Part shown: piece after piece, positions 34,970 through 44,329 of the stretch
Numbering within the stretch: position 1 is the first letter of the stretch
How the letters are laid out: the number at the start of each line of letters is the position of its first letter
NCBI GenBank assembly: GCA_017518105.1
Contig: JAFWWC010000007.1
Location: 104,555 to 168,554, forward strand
Source of the DNA: Selenomonadaceae bacterium
Lineage (GTDB): Bacteria > Bacillota > Negativicutes > Selenomonadales > Selenomonadaceae
Direction: 5' to 3'
Length of the DNA stretch: 64,000 nt
Translations under genes and position numbers: made by a program
Notes under the pieces: model-generated
Told to the model about the DNA's origin: nothing
Seen by the model: the letters and a program-made list of their open reading frames with translations, nothing else
Database searches by the model: none

Positions 34970-36529
34970 TTATTGGCGGCTCCGCTCAAGGTTCAGGACA
35001 TCGATAAAGGCTTTCCCCATTTCACGGGCGTAACCTTCTGCGTCCATAAGCGGCGATTTTTTAACCATTTTCTGCAGATTTTTTTTGAGGATAGAAAGCA
35101 ATTCCCAATCGCTCGCTAGTAGCACGGCTCTTTGAACGTATTCATCGTAGGAAGCAACTGCCAGCTCCTTGAGTCCTGCGTTGCTTAGAATGCTAAGCCC
35201 GCAACGGGTAGCATGCCGGTCGCCGTACAAGCTAACGACTGGCACGCCCATAAGCAAAGCCTCGGCAGTCGTCGTGACCCCGGTATAAGGAAACGTATCC
35301 AAGGCAATGTCCATGTCGTTGTAATCGAGCGGGTGTTTCTTAGAAAAACCGCGTAGCTCCACACGATTTAAATCAATGCCAAGACGTTCCAAGCGTTTGC
35401 CAACAAATTCTCTGCCGCCTTCCACGCCGTAAACTCTATTCTTGAGGAGAAGACGGCTATTAGGCACGGCGTCCAAGATTCTCTTCCAGGCGATTAACAT
35501 TGAATCCGTTATCTTCCTGTACTGATTGAAGCTCCCGAAAGTCACGTAACCATTTTTAAGGCAGGGCGGCTCCGGTACAGATTTAAACCTCGTCAACTTG
35601 CCGAAGGGCGTGTAGCAAACGTGAGTATGCGACATAGCGATAAAATCCTCAGTGAAGTAATGAGAGCTATCGCCAAGGCAATACTTGTCCGTCAAAAAAT
35701 AATCAACCGTCTTAAGCCCCGTAGAAGACGTGAACCCAATTCCCGATATCTGAACGGTTGCTGGACGATATTCCATAACGCCCAAACGGTTGTAATTCGT
35801 GTGACCGCTTAAGTCAAAGAGGATGTCAATTTCGTCGTCGCGGATAAGCTCAGCCGCCGCCTTGTCCGTCATTCCGCGAATATCCCGCCAGCCTTCGACA
35901 TTTGAGCGCAAACGCTCTGTAACGTTGTCGTCTTTTTTACTATTTGAATAGCAATACGTCTCGAACAAATTTTTATTGAGCCTAGTCAACAACGCCCACG
36001 ACCAACTCATTACGACATGACCATAAAAATCTGCAGATAAAAAACCTACGCGAATCTTTTCATGATTATAAAATGGCTTTGGGAAAGGTTCAACGGTAAA
36101 AGAACTTCTGAACTTGTCATAAATGGCGTGGAAATCTTCGGCAGCAGCATTTTCCTTAGTGTGCATATTAAAGCACAATTGACTAATGGCGTAATAAAAT
36201 AAATTATCTTTCGTGTGGGTTATTGTCTTAAAGAAGCAATTCAAACTTTCATCTATCAAACCTAATTGTGAGCAACATACACCGAGTCTATTTAAACAGT
36301 CATAATAAGTTTTTTTGTCTCCGGGCGAAGAGTGAGGCAACAAAGGCATCAATTTCTTCAAGGAGTGATACTCTTTGAGGAAACTTTTAGTATTGAAAAA
36401 AATGAAAGCTTCAATGTAATAGAAGTCCTTTTCATTCGACCGCATTTTGTAGAGTAGTTCCAATGCCTTATCGAAATTTTTTGCCTCCAACTCTTTGATG
36501 ACCTTTGAGTATTTCTTTTTTACTTTCAT
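34970..36529 (-). CDS. SPINDLY/OGT-like glycosyltransferase (GT41), copy 2
   Basis: A 519-residue paralogue of the 32379 gene with the same layout: helical N-terminus (KKYSKVIKELEAKNFDKALEL), then RVGFLSADFYGHVVMSWSW, DILFDLSGHTNYNRL, RPATVQISGIGFTSSTGLK, FGSFNQYRKITDSML and ALDTFPYTGVTTTAEALLMGVPVV. It is likely a protein O-glycosyltransferase. It is the last gene of an lrp-aminotransferase-GT41 operon; its ATG overlaps the aminotransferase stop. The two GT41 copies face each other around the CsgG-like gene. Confidence 0.88.
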   Translation of the reverse strand: MKVKKKYSKVIKELEAKNFDKALELLYKMRSNEKDFYYIEAFIFFNTKSFLKEYHSLKKLMPLLPHSSPGDKKTYYDCLNRLGVCCSQLGLIDESLNCFFKTITHTKDNLFYYAISQLCFNMHTKENAAAEDFHAIYDKFRSSFTVEPFPKPFYNHEKIRVGFLSADFYGHVVMSWSWALLTRLNKNLFETYCYSNSKKDDNVTERLRSNVEGWRDIRGMTDKAAAELIRDDEIDILFDLSGHTNYNRLGVMEYRPATVQISGIGFTSSTGLKTVDYFLTDKYCLGDSSHYFTEDFIAMSHTHVCYTPFGKLTRFKSVPEPPCLKNGYVTFGSFNQYRKITDSMLIAWKRILDAVPNSRLLLKNRVYGVEGGREFVGKRLERLGIDLNRVELRGFSKKHPLDYNDMDIALDTFPYTGVTTTAEALLMGVPVVSLYGDRHATRCGLSILSNAGLKELAVASYDEYVQRAVLLASDWELLSILKKNLQKMVKKSPLMDAEGYAREMGKAFIDVLNLERSRQ

Positions 36530-37695
36530 TGCTTATGCCCCTTTAAGAAGTGTTCGATACGGTTCAATGCCTCGGAAATTTTATTGACGCTCGTAGCGTA
36601 GGAGCAACGCACATGACCTGCGCCGCATTTGCCAAAAGCCGTGCCAGGGACAAGGGCTACATGCTCGGCTTGAATCAAACGCTCGGCGAACTCCTCTGAA
36701 GTCAAACCGCTCGACGTGATGTCAGGGAAGATATAGAACGCGCCCCGCGGTTCGAAACTCTCCAAGCCCAAAGTCTTAAAGCCGTCGTAAATCAATCGGC
36801 GGCGGCGGTCGTAGTCGGCGACCATTTTAAGCATATACTTTTCTCCGCGCTTGAGTGCCTCCACAGCTGCCATTTGCGCGGTTATCGGCGCACAGAGAAT
36901 CGTGTACTGGTGAATCTTCGTCATCGCTCCGATAAAATCTGGATTGCTCAGCGCGTACCCGATACGCCAACCAGTCATCGCATACGCCTTGCTGAATCCG
37001 TTAAGCAAAATCGTCCGGTCGCGCATGTTCGGCAGGGTAGCAAAGCATTCGTGAACGCCGCCATAAGTCAAATCGCCGTAAATCTCGTCGCTGATAACAA
37101 TCAAGTCGTGCGCCTCGGCGAAGTCCGCAATCTTCAACAGGTCGTCGCGTTCCATAATCGCGCCCGTCGGGTTGTTCGGGTAGCCGATTAAAATTGCCTT
37201 TGTCTTAGGAGTAATGAACGGTTCCAACTCTTCGGGCGTGATTCGGAATTCGTTTTCAATCTTCGCGGGCACGCTGACAGGCACGCCGTTGGCAAGGAAG
37301 GTGCACGCTTGATAAGAGACGTAGCACGGCTCTGGAATCAAAACTTCGTCGCCGGGGTCGAGTATCGCACGCAACGCCAGGTCAAGAGCCTCGCTCACGC
37401 CGACTGTAACCAAAATTTCCGTGTCAGCGTCGTAGCTTAGGTCGAACTTGTCGACGTAGTGGCGGGCAATCTCCTTCCGCAGTTCAGGCATTCCGCGATT
37501 AGCCGTGTAGCTCGTGTAGCCGCGTTCCAAACCGTAGACGCAACTCTCGCGAATCGTCCATGGCGTCACGAAGTCAGGCTCGCCCACGCCCAAAGAGATA
37601 ACGTCCTGCATTTTCGCCGCGATGTCAAAGAATTTCCTTATACCGCTCGGCGCGATTGACTTAACGGAGTTCGACAGCCTAGCTTGCCACGTCAT
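36526..37695 (-). CDS. Class I/II aminotransferase (PatA/AspC-like)
   Basis: A 389-residue fold-type I PLP aminotransferase. The PLP lysine is in LLNGFSKAYAMTGWRIGYAL, the phosphate-binding region in LVTVGVSEALDLALRA, and the substrate arginine near HVRCSYATS. The YPNNPTGAIM segment is typical of aspartate or aromatic aminotransferases; substrate cannot be assigned. It is co-translated (four-base overlap) with an upstream Lrp-type regulator, which commonly controls amino-acid metabolism genes. Confidence 0.9.
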   Translation of the reverse strand: MTWQARLSNSVKSIAPSGIRKFFDIAAKMQDVISLGVGEPDFVTPWTIRESCVYGLERGYTSYTANRGMPELRKEIARHYVDKFDLSYDADTEILVTVGVSEALDLALRAILDPGDEVLIPEPCYVSYQACTFLANGVPVSVPAKIENEFRITPEELEPFITPKTKAILIGYPNNPTGAIMERDDLLKIADFAEAHDLIVISDEIYGDLTYGGVHECFATLPNMRDRTILLNGFSKAYAMTGWRIGYALSNPDFIGAMTKIHQYTILCAPITAQMAAVEALKRGEKYMLKMVADYDRRRRLIYDGFKTLGLESFEPRGAFYIFPDITSSGLTSEEFAERLIQAEHVALVPGTAFGKCGAGHVRCSYATSVNKISEALNRIEHFLKGHKQ

Positions 37696-38171
37696 GGCGA
37701 AACCACCAACCTGCGGTCGCGGTCGTCGTCTTCCATTATCACGCCGTCTTTCTTGTACGCCTTCAACATGAAATGACTTCGCGTTTGCGTCACGCCCTCA
37801 ATCGGCGCAAGTCTCGTCGCTACGAAATTTGCCACGTCCTTTAACGACTTGCCCTCAATGATTACCAGCAGGTCAAAGTTGCCGCTCATTAGATAAACCG
37901 TGCGCACCTCGTCGAAGCGGTAAATCTTCTCGGCAATGGCATCAAAGCCGACCTCTCGTTGCGGTGTCAAGTTAATTTCGATTATCGCCGTGACGACATC
38001 ATCGCCGAACTTTTCCCAATTTATCAGCGCACCATACGACAGGATTATTTTTTCCTTCTCCAGCACGGCAATATCTTTTTCAATCTCGTACTCGGACTTT
38101 TGCAACATGCTCGCTAGCTCGCCCGTCGAAAGCCGCGCATTGTGCTCCAGCAGTTCCAATATCTCTTTCAT
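37692..38171 (-). CDS. Lrp/AsnC family transcriptional regulator
   Basis: A 159-residue regulator. The N-terminal winged helix-turn-helix (ILELLEHNARLSTGELASML) is followed by a RAM ligand-binding domain (TAIIEINLTPQREVGFDAIAEKI, MSGNFDLLVIIEGKSL, MLKAYKKDGV). It likely senses an amino acid and controls its own operon with the aminotransferase. The 123-base upstream gap holds an inverted repeat GCAACGCTAGC/GCTAGTTGC at about 38260-38284. Confidence 0.93.
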   Translation of the reverse strand: MKEILELLEHNARLSTGELASMLQKSEYEIEKDIAVLEKEKIILSYGALINWEKFGDDVVTAIIEINLTPQREVGFDAIAEKIYRFDEVRTVYLMSGNFDLLVIIEGKSLKDVANFVATRLAPIEGVTQTRSHFMLKAYKKDGVIMEDDDRDRRLVVSP

Positions 38172-38294
38172 GTCAAATCACCTCAACTTTTAAAAAGTTG
38201 CCAAATAGCGGTCGCGGCGGACGTTACGACTAATCGAAGTCAATCGCCGCGTTCGTACGCAACGCTAGCGCATTGCTAGTTGCGATTAATTAAA

Positions 38295-39320
38295 TCATTC
38301 TATCATCATCGAGTAAAAAACTTCGGCGTCGTGTAGCTCGGCAAAAGTCTTTATCGCCTCCATGCCTCCGCGACTGTGATCCATTTTGTCATTGAGCGAT
38401 AGCAACAGCTCCAAGAAGTTTTCAACGGTCAATCGCCGCTTTGAAATGGTCGTCAAGACTGCCGCGAACTCGATAGCCCGATAAGCCGTGACGAACACCC
38501 GACTATTGAACGCCGCCCCGCCCGCGAACGCGCAAGGATAGCACCGCATGACGAATTCATTGACCAAATAATTTTCCAAGACGACGGCGAAACTCCCGCG
38601 CAGTTGAACTAGGATATTTCCTCTGTGCGTCAAGTAAACCTCGGCTAGCTGATTCTTCTTGGCAACGGATAAGCTTGCGTCGTACATTTCCCCGAAGACT
38701 TCCGCCAAAGCCGCCGCGTGATTCAAGGCGTCAAAGTCGACTGGCACGGATATTTTCTCCCCGAAGAACTCGCAAAGCTCCTTAAGCCGCTGATTAATCG
38801 ATAGCTCCCGACGCTGAAGAATTCTTATCGCCGCCCGCTGACGGTCTATGAACTCATCGGCGGGCATTGAAAGTCTTTCCGTGAAGTCGAATACCTGCCG
38901 CGCCCTCAGCTCGTCGACGACTTCAAAATCAATCGGCTCGTCCCTTAGCAAAATCAGAATCGCCGCGATTGGGCAAGTCAGCGTCATTGCCTGCGAATAA
39001 ACTTCTGCGCCGAGCTTGTACGTCACACGCGGGAAGCTTTGACAGACTGCCGTTAAGAATTCCTCGCCGTGTTTGAGCTGAAGCTTGCACAAAAAGTTTT
39101 CGTCTAGGAACGGGCACGCACCAGACTTTTGCATTTGGAACGCTTGCCCCGATTCGTCTACGTGGCGGAAGATTTCTTCGCGGGCGGCGGCGGGGAGACG
39201 CAAATATTTTTCCCGCGTCTCCTCGTCAAGCACAATCCGCCAATCTCGACAGCACCGCGAATTGCAAGCCTTGCCGTCACACTTGAACGCCCTAATGTAA
39301 GTCGGACGATAAATTTTCAT
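38295..39320 (-). CDS. FliB-like flagellin lysine-N-methylase
   Basis: A 341-residue protein of the FliB family. The cysteine cluster FKCDGKACNSRCCRDWR, followed by CPFLDENFLCKLQ and later VCQSFPR, is characteristic; these cysteines may bind an iron-sulfur cluster. FliB methylates lysines of flagellin in Salmonella. No flagellin gene is visible here, so the substrate is not established. The start ATG 39320 overlaps the stop of the flavodoxin-like reductase gene (ATGA). The upstream start 39344 would lie inside that gene. Confidence 0.87.
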   Translation of the reverse strand: MKIYRPTYIRAFKCDGKACNSRCCRDWRIVLDEETREKYLRLPAAAREEIFRHVDESGQAFQMQKSGACPFLDENFLCKLQLKHGEEFLTAVCQSFPRVTYKLGAEVYSQAMTLTCPIAAILILLRDEPIDFEVVDELRARQVFDFTERLSMPADEFIDRQRAAIRILQRRELSINQRLKELCEFFGEKISVPVDFDALNHAAALAEVFGEMYDASLSVAKKNQLAEVYLTHRGNILVQLRGSFAVVLENYLVNEFVMRCYPCAFAGGAAFNSRVFVTAYRAIEFAAVLTTISKRRLTVENFLELLLSLNDKMDHSRGGMEAIKTFAELHDAEVFYSMMIE

Positions 39321-39937
39321 CTGATAAAATGCGTCGGCGTCCACGGCTCAACCTTTGGCAAGCCGAACTGTTCTTTGCCAAGCGCGATACTCTTCATAAG
39401 GAACGTCATGTTGCGGGCAAGCGTGCGCATCGTCTGCAAGCCTTCGGCGTCTTGAGTTGCCTCGCCGGGGTTCATGCCGTAAACCATATTCCAATATTGG
39501 CTAGTGGCAATCGTCATGCCCGTGTTGCCGAAATATTTATTGAACACGTCGTAAGCCGCCGAGCACCCGCCCCGCCGAGCAACCACTACGCCCGCGCCGA
39601 CCTTGCCAGTCTTGTCCTGCGTGAACGTGCTGTAGAAGAGCCTATCGAGGAAAGCAAGAGCCGTGCCATTGGGCGAGGCGAAGTAGACCGGCGCACCGAT
39701 AACGAACCCTTCCGCCTCCATGAAGTAAGGCGCAATCTCATTAACCACGTCGTCGAAAACGCATTTGCCGCGCTGAAAACAACTTTGGCAGGCGACGCAC
39801 CCACGAATGCCCTTGTTGCCGATGTGCAAGTACTTCGTCTCGATGCCCTCCGCCTCGAAAACTTTAATCATCTCGTTCAGCGCAATGCTCGTGTTGCCGT
39901 TTGCTTTCGGCGAGCCGTTGACCAACAGAACTTTCAT
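39317..39937 (-). CDS. NADPH-dependent FMN reductase / flavodoxin-like Fe-S flavoprotein
   Basis: A 206-residue flavoprotein. The N-terminal FMN-binding loop is VNGSPKANGNTSIALNEM. A four-cysteine cluster CVACQSCFQRGKC resembles the iron-sulfur site of iron-sulfur flavoproteins. VIGAPVYFASPNGTALAFLDRLF matches the NADPH-dependent FMN reductase family. It would be a soluble electron carrier or reductase; partner unknown. It is followed by fliB in a coupled pair. Confidence 0.88.
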   Translation of the reverse strand: MKVLLVNGSPKANGNTSIALNEMIKVFEAEGIETKYLHIGNKGIRGCVACQSCFQRGKCVFDDVVNEIAPYFMEAEGFVIGAPVYFASPNGTALAFLDRLFYSTFTQDKTGKVGAGVVVARRGGCSAAYDVFNKYFGNTGMTIATSQYWNMVYGMNPGEATQDAEGLQTMRTLARNMTFLMKSIALGKEQFGLPKVEPWTPTHFIR

Positions 39938-39998
39938 TGTTAATCGCTCCTTTCCATACGCTTTGTGCTATATTTTGACGCGGCAAGCGAAAATCCTT

Positions 39999-41054
39999 TT
40001 ACAACATGCTATCAATCTCCTTGAACAGTTCGGCGACAAGTTGAGCTTCAGGAACTTTGCGGACGATTTGCCCTTTGCGGAAGATGATTCCTTCTCCGTC
40101 GGCTCCAGCAATGCCAACATCAGCCGTCCGAGCCTCACCAGGTCCATTGACGACGCAACCCATTACCGCGACTGTCAGCGGCTGTTTGATTGTCGAAATC
40201 TTTTCCTCGACCTGCGCGGCGATTGCGGGCAAGTCAATCCGTGTGCGTCCGCAAGTCGGGCAAGCAATTAACGTGACGCCGCCTTCACGTAAGCCCAGCG
40301 ACTTGAGAATTTCTTTGGCGACTTTGACTTCAGCGATTGGGTCGCCCGTCAACGAAACGCGGATTGTATCGCCAATGCCCTCCGCGAGCAACGCGCCGAT
40401 TCCCACCGCCGACTTTATCACGCCGCTATTAATCGTGCCCGCCTCCGTGATTCCCAAATGCAAAGGGTAGTTCGTCAGCCGACTTGCCAAACGATAAGCC
40501 GCCAACGTCAACGGCACGTCGTGCGCCTTCAGGGAAATTTTTATGTCGAAGAAGTCTTCCGCCTCCAAAATCGCGACGTGCGCCATTGCCGATTCGACCA
40601 GAGCCTCAGCCGTCGCCCCGCCGTACTTGGCTAAGAGCTTGCGACTTAATGACCCCGCGTTGACACCTATCCTTATCGGTATTCGGGACGCTCGCGCAGA
40701 CTTGACGACCTCTCTAACGTGAGCCGCCCCGCCAATATTGCCAGGGTTCAATCGCAACGCCGCCACGCCTTGAGCAATCGCCTCCAACGCCAGCTTATAA
40801 TCAAAGTGAATGTCCGCGACAATCGGTACGTCCACTGCAGAGACAATCGCGCCTAAGGACTTCGCCGCCGTCATATCGGGCACGGCAACGCGGACAATGT
40901 CGCAACCCTCCGCCGCGAGCCTTTGGACTTGTTCAATCGTCGCCGCCGTGTCGTGAGTCTTCGTGTTCGTCATGGACTGGATACTAATCGCCGCCCCGCC
41001 ACCAACTTTGACGCCTCCGACGTTGATTTGCCGTGTCAACTTCCTATCAAACAT
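39999..41054 (-). CDS. ispG: IspG, 4-hydroxy-3-methylbut-2-enyl-diphosphate synthase
   Basis: The [4Fe-4S] enzyme of the MEP isoprenoid pathway, converting MEcPP to HMBPP, 351 residues. N-terminal IQSMTNTKTHDTAATIEQV is diagnostic. The cluster cysteines appear in LIACPTCGRTRIDL and the third in AVMGCVVNGPGEA. It begins at ATG 41054, which overlaps the stop of the glycosyl-1-phosphate transferase gene (TGATG). The product feeds undecaprenyl-phosphate synthesis, the lipid carrier used by the upstream gene and mraY. Confidence 0.96.
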   Translation of the reverse strand: MFDRKLTRQINVGGVKVGGGAAISIQSMTNTKTHDTAATIEQVQRLAAEGCDIVRVAVPDMTAAKSLGAIVSAVDVPIVADIHFDYKLALEAIAQGVAALRLNPGNIGGAAHVREVVKSARASRIPIRIGVNAGSLSRKLLAKYGGATAEALVESAMAHVAILEAEDFFDIKISLKAHDVPLTLAAYRLASRLTNYPLHLGITEAGTINSGVIKSAVGIGALLAEGIGDTIRVSLTGDPIAEVKVAKEILKSLGLREGGVTLIACPTCGRTRIDLPAIAAQVEEKISTIKQPLTVAVMGCVVNGPGEARTADVGIAGADGEGIIFRKGQIVRKVPEAQLVAELFKEIDSML

Positions 41055-42481
41055 CAATAAGCCCCCTTGCCTTTGAAGACCGCCTTAACAGTTTTGAACA
41101 GATACATCAAGTCAATCCAAACCGACCAGTTGCGAACGTACCACGTGTCCATCGCGACGCGTTCGGGATAGGTCGTGTCACTGCGCCCGCTAACCTGCCA
41201 CATGCCCGTTATCCCCGGCAAAACCATGTAATATTCGCGAATGTTCTTGCCGTAGCGCACGACCTCCGCTTGAACAATCGGACGCGGTCCAACTAAACTC
41301 ATCTCGCCGCGTATCACGTTCCAAAGTTGCGGCAACTCGTCTAAGCTCGTCCGTCGAAGGAAATTTCCCAGCTTGGTTACTCGTGGGTCATGAGTCAGCT
41401 TGAAAGTCTCTTCCCATTCGCGTCGCGCCTCCGGATTCTCGGCTAGGTATTCTTTTAACTTCGCCTCGGCGTCGGGTATCATCGTCTGGAACTTGTAGCA
41501 CGGAAATTTTTTGCCCGCCGCCCCAACTCGTTTGTGAGCAAAGATTACGTGCCCGCGGTTGTCAATCGCCACTGCCAACGCAATCGCCAGCAGGATAGGA
41601 GAAATCATCAGCCCGCCGACAATCGTAAGCGTTAAGTCGAAAATCCTTTTGATAACTCGGTTGTATGGTCGCGATAGGTTATTGCGTAGGTTGAGCAGTA
41701 AAATTTTTTCGCTGAACAGGAGAGACAGCTCCACGCTAGACATCGGCGTACCGATTAAGTCGGGCACGAACGAGATATTTTTGACGTGCGGTTGAATGTC
41801 GCTGATTAGTGATTGAAGGCGTTCCTTGCCCAGACCCGGCGCGGCGATTATGACTGTCTTGACGCAAGCCGCCCGAATGATTCTGCGTGCCTCGTCGAAA
41901 CCGCCGAGTATCGGGAATTCCTTCGGGAGCGTCGCGGAAATTGGGTGGTCGTCAATCAGCCCGACGACTTTATAACGATAGCCCAAATCCTCCCGCCAGA
42001 ATTTTATCAGTCGCTCCGCCGTCAGCCCCGCGCCAATTAGGATTATCGGCTCATAGAAGATATTTCGCCGCTTCATGAATTTTAGCGCACAGTACCGAAT
42101 CAAACAGACGTTGACGAGGACGAACAGCCCGAACAGGATTATAAACAGCCGCGAGGATTGGTCGCTTGCCTTAAGGAAGTAGATGATTATTATCGACGCC
42201 ATCCAGCCCGCGAAGACCGATTGGAAAATATCGCGCATGGTGTCCACGACGGGTTTCATTTGCCGATACGAACGCGATTGACCGAGGAAGATTATAAACA
42301 ACAGCGGCACGGCTCCATAAATGTAAGCGTCGCCATAAAGATAAGTAACGCGGTTCCACGTGTCGAGAGCGTCGCGCAGGATAAAGGCGAGGTGTTCGCT
42401 TAGGACTACGCCGACATAATCAAGGAACAAGAATAAAAGCGGCGGCGCGATTGACCTTAGGGGCGTCGGATTCTTTGACAT
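41054..42481 (-). CDS. WbaP-type undecaprenyl-phosphate glycosyl-1-phosphate transferase
   Basis: A 475-residue membrane initiator of surface polysaccharide synthesis. The N-terminal half has about four membrane helices and a CoA-binding-like region ([20 protein letters not shown]). The catalytic bacterial-sugar-transferase domain follows at about 280-475: [64 protein letters not shown]. The last helix and KGKGAY close the protein. The sugar is unknown. An extended -10 lies 31 bases upstream. Confidence 0.92.
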   Translation of the reverse strand: MSKNPTPLRSIAPPLLFLFLDYVGVVLSEHLAFILRDALDTWNRVTYLYGDAYIYGAVPLLFIIFLGQSRSYRQMKPVVDTMRDIFQSVFAGWMASIIIIYFLKASDQSSRLFIILFGLFVLVNVCLIRYCALKFMKRRNIFYEPIILIGAGLTAERLIKFWREDLGYRYKVVGLIDDHPISATLPKEFPILGGFDEARRIIRAACVKTVIIAAPGLGKERLQSLISDIQPHVKNISFVPDLIGTPMSSVELSLLFSEKILLLNLRNNLSRPYNRVIKRIFDLTLTIVGGLMISPILLAIALAVAIDNRGHVIFAHKRVGAAGKKFPCYKFQTMIPDAEAKLKEYLAENPEARREWEETFKLTHDPRVTKLGNFLRRTSLDELPQLWNVIRGEMSLVGPRPIVQAEVVRYGKNIREYYMVLPGITGMWQVSGRSDTTYPERVAMDTWYVRNWSVWIDLMYLFKTVKAVFKGKGAY

Positions 42482-42511
42482 GTTCTTTCCTCTTCCAAAA
42501 ATTTTTTGCCC

Positions 42512-42520
42512 ATTGTAACA
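42512..42520 (-). promoter_or_regulatory. Extended -10 promoter of the WbaP-like gene
   Basis: Minus-strand TGTTACAAT fits TGnTAnAAT. It is followed by GGGCAAAAAATTTTTGG, nearly the same initial sequence as after the rsmI promoter. Confidence 0.5.
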
Positions 42521-42532
42521 CAGCAGACGATA

Positions 42533-42565
42533 AATTTAAAAGCGGCTCCGATTTTGGAACCGCTT
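42533..42565 (-). terminator. Terminator after tRNA-Arg
   Basis: On the minus strand, the stem AGCGGTTCC/GGAGCCGCT with an AAAATC-type loop is followed by TTTTAAATTT, just below the tRNA-Arg 3' end. Confidence 0.75.
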
Positions 42566-42578
42566 AGGGATTTCTATG

Positions 42579-42653
42579 TGGTGTGCTCGGCGGGAGTCGA
42601 ACCCACGCTTCAAGCTCCGGAGGCTTACGTCCTATCCGCTGGACTACGAGCAC
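42579..42653 (-). tRNA. tRNA-Arg (anticodon CCG)
   Basis: A cloverleaf on the minus strand, 75 bases including an encoded CCA. The acceptor is GTGCTCG/CGAGCAC, the D arm has GTCC/GGAC, and the anticodon loop CTCCGGA gives CCG, reading CGG. The T loop TTCGACT is present. It lies seven bases from the malic enzyme stop. Confidence 0.93.
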
Positions 42654-42659
42654 AACGCG

Positions 42660-43895
42660 TCAAAGTTTTGCTAAAAGTTCTCTCGTATGCTTAGCGACGT
42701 CTTCGGGCTTGACATTTTTATTGCGAGCTACGCCCGACTCAATGGCAGCCTTAGCGACAGCCGCCGCGACCGTCGGGGCAACGCGTTCATCAAAAGGCGT
42801 CGTGATTACATGTTCTTCGTTGAGCTCGTCTTCGCTGACAAGGGAGGCAATCGCATAAGCCGCCGCGATTTTCATTTCCTCGTTGACGTCAGTCGCCCGC
42901 ACGTCCAAAGCTCCTCTGAATATGCCAGGGAACGCAAGCAGATTGTTGACTTGATTTGGGAAGTCACTGCGACCCGTGGCTACGACGCGAGCACCCGCCG
43001 CCTTAGCCTTGTCGGGCATAATCTCAGGCGTCGGATTAGCCATTGCCAATATAATTGCGTCTTTGTTCATGGACTTAACCATTTCTTCCGTTAAGAGGTT
43101 AGCCTTCGACACGCCGATAAAAACGTCCGCGCCTTGGATAATATCGACGAGTTGCCCAGCCTCATGATTACAGTTCGTGACGGCTGCGATTTGGTCTTTG
43201 TAAGGATTCATGCCCTTGCCGCGTCCCTCGTAAATTGCCCCCGTTGAATCGCACAGCACGACATCTTCCGCGCCCATTTTCTGAATCAGATAAGTAATCG
43301 CCATGCCCGCCGCGCCCGCGCCATTGACGACAACTTTTATATTCTCGAACTTCTTGCCGACGAGCCTAAGGGCATTAATCAGAGCCGCCGCAACGACAAT
43401 CGCCGTGCCGTGTTGGTCGTCGTGGAAAACGGGAATATCAACGGAGTCTTTCAAAGCCTGTTCAATGTCGAAACATTCGGGAGCTTTGATGTCCTCAAGG
43501 TTAATGCCGCCAAAGCTCGGAGCCATAAGCTGAATCGTCTTGATGATTTCGGGGACGCTCTTTGTATTGAGGCAAATGGGAATTGCATCGACGCCCGCGA
43601 ACCCTTTAAACAGAATCGCTTTGCCTTCCATGACGGGAAGCCCTGCCCCCGCGCCGATGTCACCCAAGCCGAGAACCGCCGTGCCGTTCGTGACGACTGC
43701 TACGAGATTGCCGCGGTTGGTGTAGTCGTAAATCTTCTCGTAATCTGCTTTTATCTCAAGGCAAGGAGCCGCAACGCCCGGCGTATATGCAAGCGTTAAA
43801 TCTTTGTTCGTCTTCAGCGGCACTTTGCTCTTGACTTCGAGTTTACCTTGATGCGCCTTATGAAGAGCGAGTGCTTCTTTGTCGACGTTTGCCAC
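42660..43895 (-). CDS. NAD(P)-dependent malic enzyme
   Basis: A 411-residue short-type malic enzyme converting malate to pyruvate and CO2. Segments [50 protein letters not shown] and [15 protein letters not shown] hold the catalytic and metal residues. The NAD-binding motif is [13 protein letters not shown]. The start is GTG 43895. A TTGAAA-17-TATAAT promoter lies about 45 bases upstream. tRNA-Arg follows directly. Confidence 0.95.
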   Translation of the reverse strand: MANVDKEALALHKAHQGKLEVKSKVPLKTNKDLTLAYTPGVAAPCLEIKADYEKIYDYTNRGNLVAVVTNGTAVLGLGDIGAGAGLPVMEGKAILFKGFAGVDAIPICLNTKSVPEIIKTIQLMAPSFGGINLEDIKAPECFDIEQALKDSVDIPVFHDDQHGTAIVVAAALINALRLVGKKFENIKVVVNGAGAAGMAITYLIQKMGAEDVVLCDSTGAIYEGRGKGMNPYKDQIAAVTNCNHEAGQLVDIIQGADVFIGVSKANLLTEEMVKSMNKDAIILAMANPTPEIMPDKAKAAGARVVATGRSDFPNQVNNLLAFPGIFRGALDVRATDVNEEMKIAAAYAIASLVSEDELNEEHVITTPFDERVAPTVAAAVAKAAIESGVARNKNVKPEDVAKHTRELLAKL

Positions 43896-43940
43896 TTCTA
43901 ATTCATCCTTTCAAGTCATATCTTACCAATAACGCGGCTT

Positions 43941-43969
43941 ATTATATTCGGCGCAAAAAATAATTTCAA
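43941..43969 (-). promoter_or_regulatory. Promoter of malic enzyme
   Basis: On the minus strand TTGAAA (43969-43964) and a perfect TATAAT (43946-43941) are separated by 17 bases. Confidence 0.8.
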
Positions 43970-44028
43970 GCCCGCGTTCCCTTGAATACAATATTTTTTG
44001 ACTGTCTGAAAAATTTTTGAACAGTGGC

Positions 44029-44057
44029 TTGCAAACGAAAATATTTTCTGCTACAGT
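44029..44057 (+). promoter_or_regulatory. Promoter of a small transcription unit
   Basis: TTGCAA at 44029-44034 and TACAGT at 44052-44057 have a 17-base spacer. They head the short region that ends at the terminator at 44281-44310. Confidence 0.6.
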
Positions 44058-44063
44058 TAAACA

Positions 44064-44310
44064 ACAGGAGGGATAAGAATGTTAAAAAATTAATCTGGTT
44101 CTAAAAATTCTCTAATCATTTCAAAATATAATTCGCGCTAATCCTATTAAAACATAAACGCCACAGAGCCGAAAAGATGTCCCCGCATCGAGGTCGGCGG
44201 CAAATATCTGCGGTGCCCACCAAGCGTCGCAATCGGGAGGTGAGATATGAAGAAATCATTCAGAGTCCAAATAAAAAATCAAGACGGAGGCAAGAGCTTC
44301 CGTCTTTTTT
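44064..44310 (+). ncRNA. Small transcription unit: candidate sRNA or leader with two mini-ORFs
   Basis: About 245 bases between a good promoter and a strong terminator, with no ordinary gene. An AGGAGGG site precedes a five-codon ORF near 44079 (MLKN). The middle forms plausible hairpins: GCCGA/TCGGC enclosing GATG/CATC at about 44168-44210. A second strong GGGAGGTGAG site precedes a 24-codon ORF. I see no match to riboswitch consensus sequences I know. It may be a regulatory RNA or a small-protein message. Confidence 0.45.
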
Positions 44311-44321
44311 CGTGTATATGA
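44247..44321 (+). CDS. Possible 24-residue small protein
   Basis: The ORF MKKSFRVQIKNQDGGKSF and following residues ends in FSCI, and has a near-ideal GGGAGGTGAG site seven bases before the ATG. The coding end runs through the terminator hairpin, so a full-length product would require transcription past the T-run. No homologue is known to me. Treat it as a candidate only. Confidence 0.3.
   Translation: MKKSFRVQIKNQDGGKSFRLFSCI
44281..44310. terminator. Bidirectional terminator
   Basis: The stem AAGACGGAGGC/GCTTCCGTCTT with loop AAGA is followed by T6 on the plus strand and by a T-rich stretch on the minus strand, so it also ends the minus-strand glycosyltransferase operon. Confidence 0.85.
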
Positions 44322-44329
44322 TATGCTTG

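Noticed and set aside
42660..43094. Plus-strand ORF opposite malic enzyme
   Set aside because: It is antisense to a well-conserved gene, and no signal supports translation.
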